64,000 nt of DNA from Echria macrotheca (taxonomy: Eukaryota; Ascomycota; Sordariomycetes; Sordariales; Schizotheciaceae), in contig MU839829.1 of assembly GCA_030411725.1 (NCBI GenBank), positions 2,108,001-2,172,000 on the forward strand. Direction: 5' to 3'. The notes under the pieces were generated by a model. That model saw only the letters and a program-made list of their open reading frames with translations. It was not told where the DNA came from and ran no database searches. This document shows, piece by piece, positions 47,333 through 58,972 of the stretch (position 1 is its first letter; each line of letters begins with the position of its first letter). The position numbers and the translations under genes are program-made.

Positions 47333-48694
47333 CTCGTCTCGAAGCATAACCCACAGCCTTTTCTGCTGCTCTGCAGCACCGGAAACTATATAAAACCGCC
47401 ATGGCGTCTTTGGGCCGGACCTCGCCATGGCGTTGGGGGCGTGGGATTTTATGGACTAGGGCAATTCGTGTGTCATCTCGACGCCGCTGTCGCTGGCACG
47501 GTTCGAGCGGATGTAAGTATAGTCTCATGGTTCAGGGGCATAGGTGGATTATAGTGTACAAAAAGCTTTTTAGTCATTAGCGAGGGAATACAATAAAAGA
47601 AAATACACAAATGACAAGACGCCCGTGTGAAGCCGTTGTGTGCCTTGGCAGGTGATTCTACAGCCCCTGTCAGCAGTAGTGTTTGGAGAATGAGCTTCCT
47701 GAGAAATGAGAGAGCAACTCCTCTGGCCGCTATCACGGAGCGTGGGGCCCACTACGAGATGGGATGTCCGGATGCCAAAGCTGGAACGACTGCAACATTG
47801 ACCTGCTTGTTGTCTCTCTGCAGTATTTGGAGTTTGTTTTGTATATGGAAGCCTAACGGGCCACCGTCCTCCGACTTTATGTCCGATTTTTGATATTGAG
47901 TCGTTTGGATCCATGATATCACAAAGGGAAGTTAACTTGCGTGATGAAGCTGAAGGATACTTCTTTCTGCCGGGCAGGCAGCACCGCCAAAGGCTGAGAG
48001 TTGTGCGAGTGGGAACAAGAAGCCGGGCAGTTACGTGAGCTAGGCACCTGCTACACAGCGGCGAAATCAGATAGCTGAGGCACCAGATCAGAGAATTCTC
48101 AAAAGGGAAGTCGCGACACAGAATGGTTGAGGGCACTGCTGCCGACCGGGTACCTTCCCCGTTTCTGTGTATTTATCAGGAAGACACCCACCATAACTTG
48201 CGGTCTCTCCTTCCACTCCCAAACAACCACACGCTCTCTTTCCTGGAGATCGAGAAACGTGGAAACCCCCAAATAGCTGGAAACTGCAGGAACACCAGGA
48301 GCATCACTGGTAAGTTGAATATTTCCTTCTCAATCCCAGCCATCCCCCGTCGCCTCTCGGGGTTTTCTCTCTACCCAACCCGAGTGATTTTCTCTCCCCC
48401 GTTTGTTTTGCCCTTGTCACGCTTCGAAATTGTTTCTACCCTCTCACCCTGCCTTTCTTCGTCTTTCCCATTCACAGAACCAAACAACCTACCCACTGCT
48501 GGCATCAGCTGGACGCCCATTGATCGTCGCGTGTCAAACCAGGGACCGACATTAGGCTTTACGTGCGTGTTTGGGCAACCAATTCACGCAACATCCCTTC
48601 CCCAACCCACTCGGTGGTGAGAGTAAGTTGGTTCCCTGTTGCGATTCATGGTAAACATGACTGCTAACGAGTACCTCAGCCACGACAAGCAACC
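47333..48694. other. Intergenic region with probable leader introns of the next gene
   Basis: It contains the 3' region of the DUF8032-type gene and the promoter and leader of the following plus-strand gene. Two intron-like segments lie in the probable leader: 48310-48477 (GTAAGT donor, TTCACAG acceptor after a long pyrimidine tract) and 48623-48679 (GTAAGT, ACTGCTAACGAG branch, CCTCAG). Both precede the ATG at 48695 and would not alter the protein. Confidence 0.5.
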
Positions 48695-51600
48695 ATGACG
48701 TCCTTCTCTCCTTCGGCCGCCGGTAGTGGCACGCGCAAGCTTTCCAAGGTCGACATCGCCATGGCGGAGACATCAATCATTGTACACGCCCCGCCGGACA
48801 TGCCACGGGATGCAGAGATATTGGGGGTCCTCGGACTGGCCCAAAAGCACGCCACCGGCCAGCGATATGGCTGGATGGTTACGGACTATCTCGCGTGGAA
48901 GATACTCTTTCGCAATTGTGGAAACCCATCTAACAAGGTTAGTGCCCGTGCTGACGCGTTCCTTCGGCCTGCTGATTTGTTTGTATCCAGCATTGGTTGA
49001 GCGCCCTCGACCTCAATGCCTTCGCCGAGGAGCATGACTTCCCGGAGGAATCTCGCGTTACTATCTTCGGCGAGGGTGGCAAGGACATCCAGAAGCTGGC
49101 TTGCGACAACGATGAATTCACTCAGAACCTTCGCGACCATATCGCCTCTCGAGCTCGAGCTGCCAATAGCCGCAATACGAGCCTTGTACTCATCATTGAG
49201 TCTCCTGTCACCCCAGAGGGCGATATATGCATTGAACTGGGGGAGAGCCCCAAGAAGGCATTCATCACGATCGATTCGATTCGCGACGATATCCGCACCG
49301 CCGTCAGTCATTCGAACCTGCCGGTGACGCTGGTGACTGTGTCTCCTTTCACCGGCGGGTGGGCCTGCTATCCGTCGCTCTTCCCGGCGGCGCCCACGGC
49401 TACGTCGGACAAGTTGCTGCAATTCGTTGCCATGTCATGCGGTGGCGTATTTGCGGACACTTTTATGAACGTCTTCACAAGAAGAGGCACCCCTCTTCTC
49501 ACCGATGCTGAGCGCGCAAAGGTGCGATATGACGATATGATGCCCGTCGGCCCGACAGATCACCAGACCAGTCTCCTCCACAAGTTCCAGCGCGGCATCC
49601 ACGAGTGCCTTGAGCACCGCTTTTGTGAACTTGGCAAGACGCATGGATTGAATTTCCAGCCGAAACATGACATTTGGTCCCGGTTCGCTCCCCGACATGG
49701 AATTGACCTTCAGTACTGGAAGGCGGAGTGGGGACCCGCCGATGAGACAGATCACGATCTTGAGGAACATCCTCATTACCAATTCCTGGGCGAGGCCTTC
49801 GGCGGCTCACGCTTCTCCCAGATGTTTCACCTAAAGTATCTCGTCGCCATCGAGGCCGACACGTGTCCGGTCGACTGGGAGCGCAACATGACGGGCATAA
49901 CCAACGAGCTGTTTGCGCAATTTGCACAGAATCCGAATCCTAGCACCGATGAGTTCAAGCGCGTTTTCGATACTGTTGAGTACCGCGGGTCCCTCATGCT
50001 TCTGGCGAACATCCTGGTCAAGGCACTGAAGCTGCCCGTTCCGGCCAGCTGCCGCTTCTGGGATGACAAGACTCGCGAGGATGAACTGTATGTCAAGCAG
50101 CAGGCTGCGTGGGGACGCGTCCATGAGCTCTTCCCACCCGCGCCTCTTCTCCCAGGCGAGAATCGGCATCCGTTCAAGTGTGTGCGGTTCTATCGGCCAG
50201 CTCGCTGGATCGCCGCCGGAATTGCCCTGAAGTTTGAGCACCAGCCGAAAGACGAGGTTATGGACTTTGTCAAGACGGAAGTGGCGCCCTTGATCGCCAA
50301 ACTCCGTGAGATTCAGATGAATCTTCTCCGAGAGAATCCGACCATTGTGAGCATGGGCCGTGCCTGGATTGCCTCACTGCACCTAGGCATTGATGAACAC
50401 CGTACCCAGGCGTCGAGAAGCAGCAGCTTCTCCCCAGCAGGATACATTCCAGAGAATGGAGTTGCTCAGGTCGCGCTGGACAGACAGGAGCAACTGACCA
50501 AGACCAGACCAATGCAGGTCGGAAATGCTGGAGAGAAGAAGCCACTATTCACGATGCCTGCCCAACCCATCCAGGTCAAATCTCCCGAAGAGGAGAAGCC
50601 GCTATTCCCGATGCCCCTGAAGCAGGATACTGCCAACATGGAACGCAAAGATCGAATCAAGGCCGCTCTCGTGACTCTGGAAGGCCGAAAGTTGCATCCT
50701 GAGACGGCCAAACGTGACGCCAGCAGTGAAGCTGACTGGAAGACCAAAACTGATGAATCGGCTCATCGCAGTCCAGTTGTTGTCGAGACCGCTGTTGCGC
50801 CTCGGGCCATCGACAAAGAACCGCCGGCTGCGCATTCTCGGGATAACGACAAGCCGGCTGTGGTGCAAGCCTCGAAGGATACGGGCCTCGTTACTGACTG
50901 GGAAAAGTTCATGAAGGCTGCACCTCTAGCCAACTACACAGCGAAGAGTCCGTCGGCACAAACCCCTGGTCCACAGCGTGTGTTGTCTTCCCATTGGGAA
51001 AACGTTCAGGAGTTACCCGTTCAGAGCGTGGCAGACAACGATATGGCCGTTCCGAGCCCGCAGGTGAAGGTCAAGCAACCGGGAGGCCAGGTGGTCGTCA
51101 AAGAAGCGCCAGAACAGAAGATGAAGCTTGTGGAGACACCGGGGGTTATCAAGCCGATCATGAGCTCTATGCAGAAAGTCGAGCCGCTGGCTGAAAACAA
51201 CTCTGAGTTTTCGGCCCCCAAGGAGAATCGAGCTATGCATACACCGCCTAGTGTCTCGCCCACGTCAGCCTCGGCCAGAAAGCCGTCAACGGTACCAGTC
51301 TTCAAGACTGTTTCTCTACAGCTGACACCTAATTCAACCTTCCCAAAGCTCCGTGCGGGTTCTGCGACTACTCAGACGTCTACTCCTCGCACAGCTCCGA
51401 TTGACACGCCTGCAAGATCCGAGACTTCTCGTGGCCAAGTTGATTCGACTGCAGTTATACAAGGACTCCGAGAGATAACCAACATCCTGGCTGAGGATCC
51501 CGCTAGGGTCCTGGATGTTCTCCGTGGACTCGGAATCAACAGCGCAGCGACAACTCCGAGCAGAACTTACGGAGATGCGAGCGACCTGGGCGGTGTGTCG

Positions 51601-51936
51601 GGTTCAGCCATGGCTTCAGGCAGTCCGAAAGGATCGCAGGCAGTGGACCTCAATATCCAGCCAGAGAAAACTGACTCGGTTGGTGAGGAGACCAAGACTG
51701 CCGATCTTGATGGTGCTGTTCTAACACACTCACAGATTTCGACAAGCCGGTGTACGATAATTCGTACCAGGAGTGGTGATCAAGCGGAGGTCGTAGCCGG
51801 AGAATTCGACAATGTTGAGTCCAGCGTTGAAAGCGTGACGACTGAAACCCAGGCGCCGGTGGGTTCAGGCCGTGGATTCAAGCTAGCTGGGGACGAAGAT
51901 GATTTTTGGGCCAGTGTTACATGGCTTTCTCGGTAG
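48695..51936 (+). CDS. Large protein of unknown function (1062 residues)
   Basis: I do not recognise this family. Exons 48695-48937 and 48991-51936 are joined across a GTTAGT...ATCCAG intron of 53 nt. The start MTSFSPSAAGSGTRKLSKV is the first ATG after a leader intron. Residues 1 to about 500 look globular. They include ATGQRYGWMVTDYLAWKILF, LVLIIESPVTPEGDICIELG, VTLVTVSPFTGGWACYPSLF and FKRVFDTVEYRGSLMLLANI. The order of a hydrophobic beta-strand followed by an acidic loop hints at an alpha/beta fold, possibly enzyme-derived, but no catalytic signature is clear. Residues about 500-1000 are Lys/Pro/Glu/Thr-rich and probably disordered, with many VxPSPQVKV-like short segments. A last short helix-like part (VIQGLREITNILAEDPARVL) and the ending DEDDFWASVTWLSR look conserved. 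No signal peptide or membrane segment is seen. Confidence 0.75.
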
Positions 51937-53227
51937 ATGTCCTCGTGGTTTTGAGACTTGTTACTGTATTGGAGGTGTCTCGTGTTGCGCGTATCGCAAT
52001 GTTGACCCGAGCTGACTTGATGGAGATTAGTTGAGGTAGATACTTAGGTAGCTATCAGGCAGAACAATCTCTGAGCCTAATTCCTGGTGCTGTGACAAGC
52101 CTCCCAGGCTGGATTGATGTGATTACCGACAAGTAGTTGCCCATACCGTCGGGGAACACTTTCTAAGGTTCTGGTGGTTGTGTCTTGGTGTGGGCCAGTT
52201 ACCTTATGCACTGCAGTCGTTAATGATTGTTTCTTGGCCGCAGCAGACGTCTCGGGCTCGTGTACTTTGAATCGACAGACAACAAATGATGGATTGCGTT
52301 ATCCCACTTCCCAGAGGAACTACATCCCCACCATTTCAAGCAACGGATAGCCTAGCTAAGGTATCTATCCCCCTAGGTATCTACCCAACAACCCGCCGGT
52401 GTTATACAAACAGCAATTACCCCTTTCTCCTATAAAGAGGATTGATACATGGGCACAGTAGATCTTTGATACCTTATGGGAGCGTAGATGACCCGGGTGC
52501 GAGCCTTTATCTTGGTACGTTGGGTATAAATACCAAGCCCGGGCGGTATTGATATGGCGGTTCTGGATATATATAGGTACAGAGGGTTTGATGATGATGG
52601 GTATCAAGGTTCAAGCCTGTGTATGGGTAGGTTTATATTTGAGAATTTATATACAGGTAAAAATATGATGCGTGATGGTTTTTTGTTGTGTATTTATATA
52701 TAAGCTTTTTATAGAGAGACCCCCTCTCTTTATAAATATAAAGAAAGCCGTTGTTTTGTAAGCGTGCATGTAGCCTTCTTTTCTTTTATAATCGTAAGGG
52801 CCGGCCAGCTGGAGTCACGGCCCTAGTCACGGCCCTGGCTGGGGGGTCGTGCTGGCATATATAACCACAGTTGGAATTCCAAGTGTGCTGACATTAGAAT
52901 GGAGTTTTGGCAATGCCTTTTGGAAGCTGGCTCAATTGGGGGTGGTCCTGTGACGACTGAGTCACAGCTGGAAAGAACATCGGGACTCAGAATAGTCGTC
53001 ATGTCATGGGTGGTTGGTCATATCGAGTCAAGTCAGTCAGATGTTCAGTCATTTATTTTCCTTCTCGCTATCGAAAAAAAGTTGCTTTGCCCTCTCTTTA
53101 CTCTCTCTCTCTCTCTACTCTCTGCCAGATAGATCTCCCCCTCCGTTCAAAAGAATCCCTTTTCCCAAGTCACCTTTCTCACGTTCCCCTTTCTCACGTC
53201 CCGCCTTCCCAAGCCCCCCCTCCATCC
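51937..53227. other. Convergent intergenic region with AT-rich island
   Basis: Between the 1062-residue protein gene (plus) and the methyltransferase-like gene (minus). It is AT-rich compared with its surroundings from about 52320 to 52780 and CT-rich at 53090-53270. The AT-rich part contains stem-loops (listed separately) and a short direct repeat of AGTCACGGCCCT (about 52813-52840). No gene is recognised. Confidence 0.45.
52510..52745. repeat. AT-rich segment with stem-loops
   Basis: Two inverted repeats stand out. CTTGGTA and TACCAAG lie about 20 bases apart near 52512-52538, inside a CCCGGG...CCCGGG context. TTTATAGAGAG and CTCTCTTTATAAA flank a short C-run near 52707-52736. The surrounding TATATATA-rich DNA differs from the GC-rich background. 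It may be a degraded mobile-element remnant. Confidence 0.45.
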
Positions 53228-55202
53228 CTAGTTCCCACTCTCCCCTTTCTCAACTCCCTGGTGGTCCCTCCTCCGAAAAACAAACAAAGCCTCATCCTTG
53301 CCCGCAAAACTAGGCAGCGGCACCTGCACGATCCGTTCCCACTGATCCCCATGCTCGCGTTCCATAAACTCGTCCACGGTCATATCCCGGAAAGACGTAT
53401 ACCCGTTATGATTCTGCGTGCCGACCACAGCAATAACATCCCCATTGTACGCGGCCACGAGATCGCGGGTGAATTGTCCTTCTGTTCCGCCTGCTCCCAT
53501 TGCGCCGCCTACGATGGGATAGACCATGAGGAGGATTATGTCTTTGTGATTGGGCAGGGATGAAAGGAAGGTGGTTCCGGGGGTGATCACCGTGTCGGCG
53601 ATCCAGGTCGTTCGCCAGAGGGACTGGGCGTTGTCTATTCCCAGGACGGCTTGAGAGGGAGAACGACTAGAAAGGTACTGGCGGAGGAGGAAGGTCCAGT
53701 AGCCGCTGCCGGAGCCTATGTCTGCTATTTTTTGGGAGGGACCGCAGAGGAGGGAGAGGATGGTGAGGGCTTCGTGGGTGGGGACTGCGCAGCCGAAGTG
53801 GTGCATTAGGATGGGGAGGATGGGGTGGGATTTTATTCTTGGGGGAGACACAGATCGGGGGAGGGGGAGGGGACCGCACCAGGAGAGGTGGTGGCAGGTC
53901 CAGGTCCAGAAGTCGAGGTAGGGGTTTTGCGGAATCGACGAGAAGGAGGATTTGGAGGATTTGGGGAGGTTGAGAAGGTGGGCGTAGGACGGGTGGATGT
54001 AGCGCTTTGAGGTGAGGTGGGCGGCGACCGAGGCGCGGATGGAGGATTTGCGCGCGTTGGAGGTGAAGGATTTTAGGGCGGATTGGGGCGAGCAGAGGGG
54101 GGAGAAGAGGGCCGTGTAGGCTTTTATGTCGGCCGTTGATGGGGGCGATGGCGTCTGGATGTGTTAGTCTGGGGTTGATGAGGAATGAGTTGAAAGAAAG
54201 ATGTCTGTGACAGGTCGGAAAGGCTTTGGAGGGGGGAAGGGAGGACCTGTTGCGGGTATCCCAGATGATTAAGCGGCTGGATCAGGGGCAGACTATGTGG
54301 GATATGTGGTGATGGTTCGATCTGGTGTTTCCAAGACCTTGCTGTTGGACAAAACCTCACCACATCAACCATCCCACCTTTCCAGCCAAGTCTCAACTTC
54401 CACACTCCATAGACCGAAAACAGTAACAACACATTGCCCGATCAACATGAAAGTCACAAAAAGACAACTGAAACCAAAGAGGAAAACAAGTACTCACTTC
54501 ACCCCCCTCAACATCATACCACCCCCTCCCCTTCATCCTCCCATCATCCCCACCACCACCCCCCTGGACCCTCAAACAAACCTCCCGATCAACATACCCC
54601 TGCACCTGCGACAGCGTAACCGCCATAGCAGCGCGGTACACATATCCATCCTCGTCCTTGTCGCCGCCCTCACGAGCAACAAGAACACCGTCAGGAAGAC
54701 GCTGCTGCTGCTGACGAAAAGAAGAAGAAGACCCCGGGGGCAGCCCGTTCAAGTGGAAATACGTCCGCACGGCCCCGGCTAGGTCATTCTTCTCGTTGAG
54801 CAGGGCGATGGCTTTTTCGTGTGTTTGGGTGTCGGTTATCGCGGTGGTGGGGTTGAACGTTGCCGAGAGTTGGCAGTATGTGTAGCCTTTTTTCTCTTTT
54901 ATTTTAGACTTAGTGTCCGGGGTGGTGGTGGTGTTTGTGTCTGGTGTGTTAGTAGGGGTGGTGGTCGTCATGCTGTTGGCATCCTGTTTTGTCTTTTTGT
55001 TTCTGGACTTTGACTTCTTCGACTTCTTCTTGGGCTTCGTTTGGTGGCCGGCCTCACTTCCATGGTTGGTGGCTGGTTCATCCGTTTGCGTTGGACGGCC
55101 TTCGTCGAGCTTGAGCTGGGAGACGCCATCTCCGTTCACTGCCGCCGTACCATCCGATTCCCCCATCGCGTTCGAGGCTGAGTCCGAGGAATCCGGAGTC
55201 AT
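53228..55202 (-). CDS. Methyltransferase-like protein
   Basis: Exon 1 (55202-54498) and exon 2 (54154-53228) give 543 residues if one 343-nt intron (GTGAGT donor, GACTAACACATCCAG end) joins them. The N-terminal part has a disordered Lys-rich segment (KPKKKSKKSKSRNKKTK). A compact section follows (GYTYCQLSATFNPTTAITD, then HEKAIALLNEKNDLAGAVRT and VQGYVDREVCLRVQG). The C-terminal part carries a Rossmann-like glycine motif, IADIGSGSGYWTFLLRQYL, with PVLGID-like AVLGIDNAQ after it, as in SAM-binding proteins. Conserved-looking flanks are NPYLDFWTWTCHHLSWCGPL, LPILMHHFGCAVPTHEALT and VGTQNHNGYTSFRDMT. The substrate is unknown. The long intron contains another short frame (LIQPLNHLGYPQQVLPSPL...), so an extra exon is possible. 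It follows rpn5 on the same strand. Confidence 0.65.
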
Positions 55203-55558
55203 ATTCTCTAAAAGAGACTCCCTGTTGTTATGTCGATGCTGGACAAATACAGTCTCAAGTTGGCTAAATCCACGGGAAGCTCATCGACTCAGTAGGGATG
55301 AAATCGAAGCTGCGAGTCCGAGTGACTGGATCTCACAAAACGATACAACAATGCCGGTAATAATACACCAAAATCTGTCGCAGTTCAAAGTATGGCAACA
55401 ACTCAATTCCTCCCCGAGTAATCCGTACTGACAAGTCGTTGTTCCAGTCAACCCAAGGCACATGCATGACGTCACGTGGAGCTTGCAGTCGGAGTGGACC
55501 AAACAATGTTTCAATAGTCCCCAGCAATACCGCCATACCGTCTAATCCCTATCATACA
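55203..55558. other. Intergenic region rpn5 / methyltransferase-like gene
   Basis: A short same-strand gap that should hold the rpn5 3' untranslated region and the promoter of the methyltransferase-like gene. Nothing else is recognised. Confidence 0.5.
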
Positions 55559-57201
55559 CTAACGAGCCTTCTTCTCCTTGCCCTTCTTCGTCTTGGCACC
55601 CGGCTGGATCCTAGCCATCATCTCCTCCTTGGTAATCAGGTGGTCAATCCGCTCCAACAAGCCGAGCAGGCTCTTCATGTTGTAGCTCCACTCGTTCAGG
55701 ATGTCGTCGGCGTCCCGCGGCTTGGCAAAGCTCACGACGCGTGCCGGCCGGTCAATCTTTGCGTAGACCGTCTTGGACGTCACGAGCTCGCTAATATACT
55801 TCTCCGTCTCGTCCTCGGTCAGATCCAGCAGCTGTGTCAGCCGCTCCGTCTTGATGCGCGTGTAGTACTTGGCAACCACTCGTACGTTATGCTCGATTAC
55901 GCGCTTGCGCAGGTCCTGCCACCGCTGGAAGGCTAAGGGGTCGTCCGAGTCGCCCTCCTCGGCGTCGAACACGTCGGTGCTGCACAAGTGCGGCCCAAAC
56001 GCCCTCGACACCTCGGGCCATCGCATCAGTTCGTGCACGGTAAACAGCTTGAGCAGCTGCGCATCCTCGGGCACCTGGGAATTGCGCGGGTCCTTGTGGA
56101 TCCGGTGAAGCAGATCGTGCTGCTCGTTGTCGTGTGGCGCCAGAATGACAAAGTAGATGATTCTTTGCAGGACCTGCATCTTGTTAGCTCACATTTCTTG
56201 ACCGTTCCGAGACCACATACCGCTCGGAGCTTCTTCGGGTCCTCCTCGACCGCCTCCGTGTCAAGCACCTGTCGGTAGTGCTTGCAAACGTCCAGGTACT
56301 TGGAGTCGTGCTTGGCCAGGAGGATCTGCTGCTCGTAGTACCGCAGCTTGAGGTCCGTCACGTCGTCCTCCTTCTCCTCGGGCACCTCCTCGCCGCGCGC
56401 CTTCTTCTTCTCGCGCTCCTTCTGCTCCTTCTCCAGCTGCTCGGCCGTCTTCTTGGGTTTCCGCGCCAGGTACCGCGTGCTGATCTTGCGGCTGAGGATG
56501 CCGGCCTGCGTCCAGTCGCCGCTCTCTATGCACAGCGCCACCTGGGCCAGGATGAACTCGACCTTCTCGCGGCGCTCCATCGACCCAAACGTCTCGACCT
56601 GCAGCTCGCACAGCACGTCGGTGGCCGCCTTGAGGTCGCCCTGCGCCTTCTTGATGTCCGACAGGACCTTGGTCACGCGCGCCCGCTCCACCTCGACAAA
56701 GATCTTGCCCTCGGTCACGGTGCGCAGCGTCTCGATCACCGACAGCTTGGTCTCGAGGTTCGGCGTGTCGTCGAGGAAGCTCATGACCGTCTGCACCATG
56801 CGCGTGATGGCCTGCTTGAGCTGTCCATGCTTCTTGGAGAGCACCAGCGTCTGGTCGTTGAGGAGCTGCCAGTCGCCCGCATTTTTGCAGATTGTAACGA
56901 TTGCGATGAGGATGCGCGACGTCGATGCGAGATCCGATGCCTGTTTGTTGCCGTTAGCTCGTGTTCAACTGGGATGCTCCGGCGGTACATACCTGACGAG
57001 TCTGTTTTTCAAGCAGGGAGAGCTTCTCGATGGCGGCGTGGATATCGGTCTGTGCCTTGTGTCAATACAACAGCCCAAGCCAAGCGAGGAATGCACGGCA
57101 GCTGTGGCAATTGGTACCTTTGCAAGCTCCTCGGCCTCGGGGATCTGCTTGTCGACCTCCTTGGAGTAGTCCTTCTCGGGCTTGAATGCAGCGTCCGCCA
57201 T
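55559..57201 (-). CDS. rpn5: 26S proteasome lid subunit RPN5 (PSMD12)
   Basis: Non-ATPase subunit of the 19S regulatory lid, needed for lid assembly and docking of the Rpn11 deubiquitinase. Exons 57201-57118, 57049-56993, 56940-56221 and 56173-55559 give 491 residues, slightly longer than the yeast protein (445). The start is MADAAFKPEKDYSKEVDKQI. Helical repeats follow (AIEKLSLLEKQTRQ, LLNDQTLVLSKKHGQLKQAI, TPNLETKLSVIETLRTVTEG). A charged insertion (EKEQKEREKKKARGEEVPEE) precedes DVTDLKLRYYEQQILLAKH. The PCI domain includes FGPHLCSTDVFDAEEGDSDD, RVIEHNVRVVAKYYTRIKTE and the winged-helix part LTEDETEKYISELV...AKIDRPARVVSF. The C-terminal helix HLITKEEMMARIQPG is followed by a Lys-rich tail. 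The acceptor of exon 2 could also lie six bases upstream (AAG), adding two residues. Confidence 0.96.
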
Positions 57202-57484
57202 TTTCGGTGTTGTGCAGGCGGGCTGCTATGGTGTGTGTTGGTGGTGGTGGATGGGAATGGCGGGATGAAGCTTTGGTGAGCTCGAGGCGCGGTTGCTGTT
57301 GGAGAGGCTGCCCACGTCAGTTCGCCTGCCTGCAAGGCTGGATTGGCCAGCCCCAGGCCCGGAGCTGCTCTGACAGGGTTAGGGTTAGCCGACGGCTCAC
57401 TGTCACTTGTTCAACAATCAAGAATTACAGGTGTAAATGTGCAATGCATGATTAAAAGTATCCGCTATATGTGCCAGAAACCAA

Positions 57485-58972
57485 CTATAATAGAACCGCC
57501 CCTAAGACTCCAAACACGGCGGTTATCCCCAAAACTGCCAGCGCATCACGCCCCCCTGATAGCCTTATGCTCTGTGGGCCTGCATTCGGCGCCGTCACTG
57601 TCACCGTCGCCACGCCCGACCCTGTTGTGGTACTGCTCTTTTCCACCCCTGTGACTGTCGGTAATCCTTGAGACCCTGCTTTTAGCTCGATAATGTTGGA
57701 CTGGCTACTGTTCCAGTTCGCCTGGGCCATGCCGATCTGGTTGTGTTCGAGGTCGTACACCACATACGCGCTCCGGAGAAACGTGTCGCCCAAGAGCGCA
57801 AAGCTGGAATCCTTCACCTTGCTCGAGTCAAAGCCCGCCGTGCTCTGGATCCCAAACATGCACGTCCGGTCGTAGGGGATCGAGCTCGGCAAGAGATGTT
57901 GGTACGGCCCGAGCGTGTCAAGCACCAACTCGCTGACGGGCACCTCGATGGTCGTCCCGTTGAATGTAAAGGAAAAAACAAGATCGGGCTCCTGTGTTAG
58001 GTATTTGCAGTCGATAAATGTCAGGCCCGTCTCCACGTCGTCTGTGACAGCCCCGAGCTGATGGAAAACCTGGCCGGCTAGTTGACTGGGGAAATACGAA
58101 AGCGTGGTCCCGGAATCGAGGATGGCCGGGACCGTACCCGATGAAAAGAAGGAAGGATTGATGTCGGCTGATGAGCCATTGCTGTACTTGACGCCCATCG
58201 CGGTAAAGGCCACCTCAAATGCCGTGTAGTTTGGCTGGATTGACGACTTGATCACGGGCAAGATGTTGAGCGTCCCGGTGAACTTGTCGGCATCGATGCC
58301 GCCAAACAGGATCGATCCGGAAGACGACCGCCTGTCGTTCAGGTAGAGCGAGTACGCCTTGACTCCGATGAGCTTCTGCGCCGCGAATTGGTCGATGAGA
58401 TTCGGGTACACCTCGTCCGAGGCTACGTTGGCGCTGTAGCCGATTCCTAGAATCCCCGTGCCCCGGACCGCCTGCGTCACATATCCCATCTGCAGGTCTT
58501 TGATTGTCGTGCCGGCGATGGAAAAGTCTTCGGAGATGTAGTCGCCCTTGGCAACGCCGCCGTCCAGATATCTGATGGTGAAGCCGCCCTTTTGCACCAG
58601 CTTGTACGTCTCGCTCTTATTGTTGTTGTATGTCCCGGCACACGAATCTTGGTACTTTAGCTGTAAGCTGGCCTTGGTGCACAGATCGGCCTGGGGGCTA
58701 AGAACCCAGGCGTCGCTACTGCCCGTGTCTATGAGCATCGTGAGCGGCTGCGGGGGTGTCCCGACCGAGACGTCGAGGAAGTAGCCGCCGCCCGTGATGT
58801 TGTTGACCAACTCTTGCGTGTACGTCGCTGCGCGGGGCGACAGGTGAGGAAACGAGCCGAGCGGTAGCCTCACGCCGGGCAGGCCGCGGTGGATGCCGAA
58901 CTCGACCACATTCTGTGACACCGCTGCCGGCGCGAGCGCCAGCGCCGACAGGAGAAGCGAATCCGGCCTCAT
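57485..58972 (-). CDS. GPI-anchored aspartyl protease (yapsin-like, family A1)
   Basis: Secreted pepsin-family endopeptidase, likely anchored at the plasma membrane or cell wall, where yapsins process secreted and wall proteins. It is a single exon of 495 residues. I start at the ATG at 58972 because it opens directly on a signal peptide (MRPDSLLLSALALAPAAVSQ); upstream in-frame sequence has only a GTG. The catalytic aspartates are Asp82 (MLIDTGSSDAWV) and Asp286 (AILDSGTTLSYF). The N-terminal domain has YFLDVSVGTPPQ, and between the active sites lies GYVTQAVRGTGILGIGY. LLGDTFLRSAYVVYDLE is the standard late motif. Several N-glycosylation sequons are present (NGSS, NGTT, NNIT). A Ser/Thr-rich stretch and a hydrophobic C-terminus (ALAVLGITAVFGVLGAVLL) fit a GPI attachment signal. 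Confidence 0.93.
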   Translation of the reverse strand: MRPDSLLLSALALAPAAVSQNVVEFGIHRGLPGVRLPLGSFPHLSPRAATYTQELVNNITGGGYFLDVSVGTPPQPLTMLIDTGSSDAWVLSPQADLCTKASLQLKYQDSCAGTYNNNKSETYKLVQKGGFTIRYLDGGVAKGDYISEDFSIAGTTIKDLQMGYVTQAVRGTGILGIGYSANVASDEVYPNLIDQFAAQKLIGVKAYSLYLNDRRSSSGSILFGGIDADKFTGTLNILPVIKSSIQPNYTAFEVAFTAMGVKYSNGSSADINPSFFSSGTVPAILDSGTTLSYFPSQLAGQVFHQLGAVTDDVETGLTFIDCKYLTQEPDLVFSFTFNGTTIEVPVSELVLDTLGPYQHLLPSSIPYDRTCMFGIQSTAGFDSSKVKDSSFALLGDTFLRSAYVVYDLEHNQIGMAQANWNSSQSNIIELKAGSQGLPTVTGVEKSSTTTGSGVATVTVTAPNAGPQSIRLSGGRDALAVLGITAVFGVLGAVLL

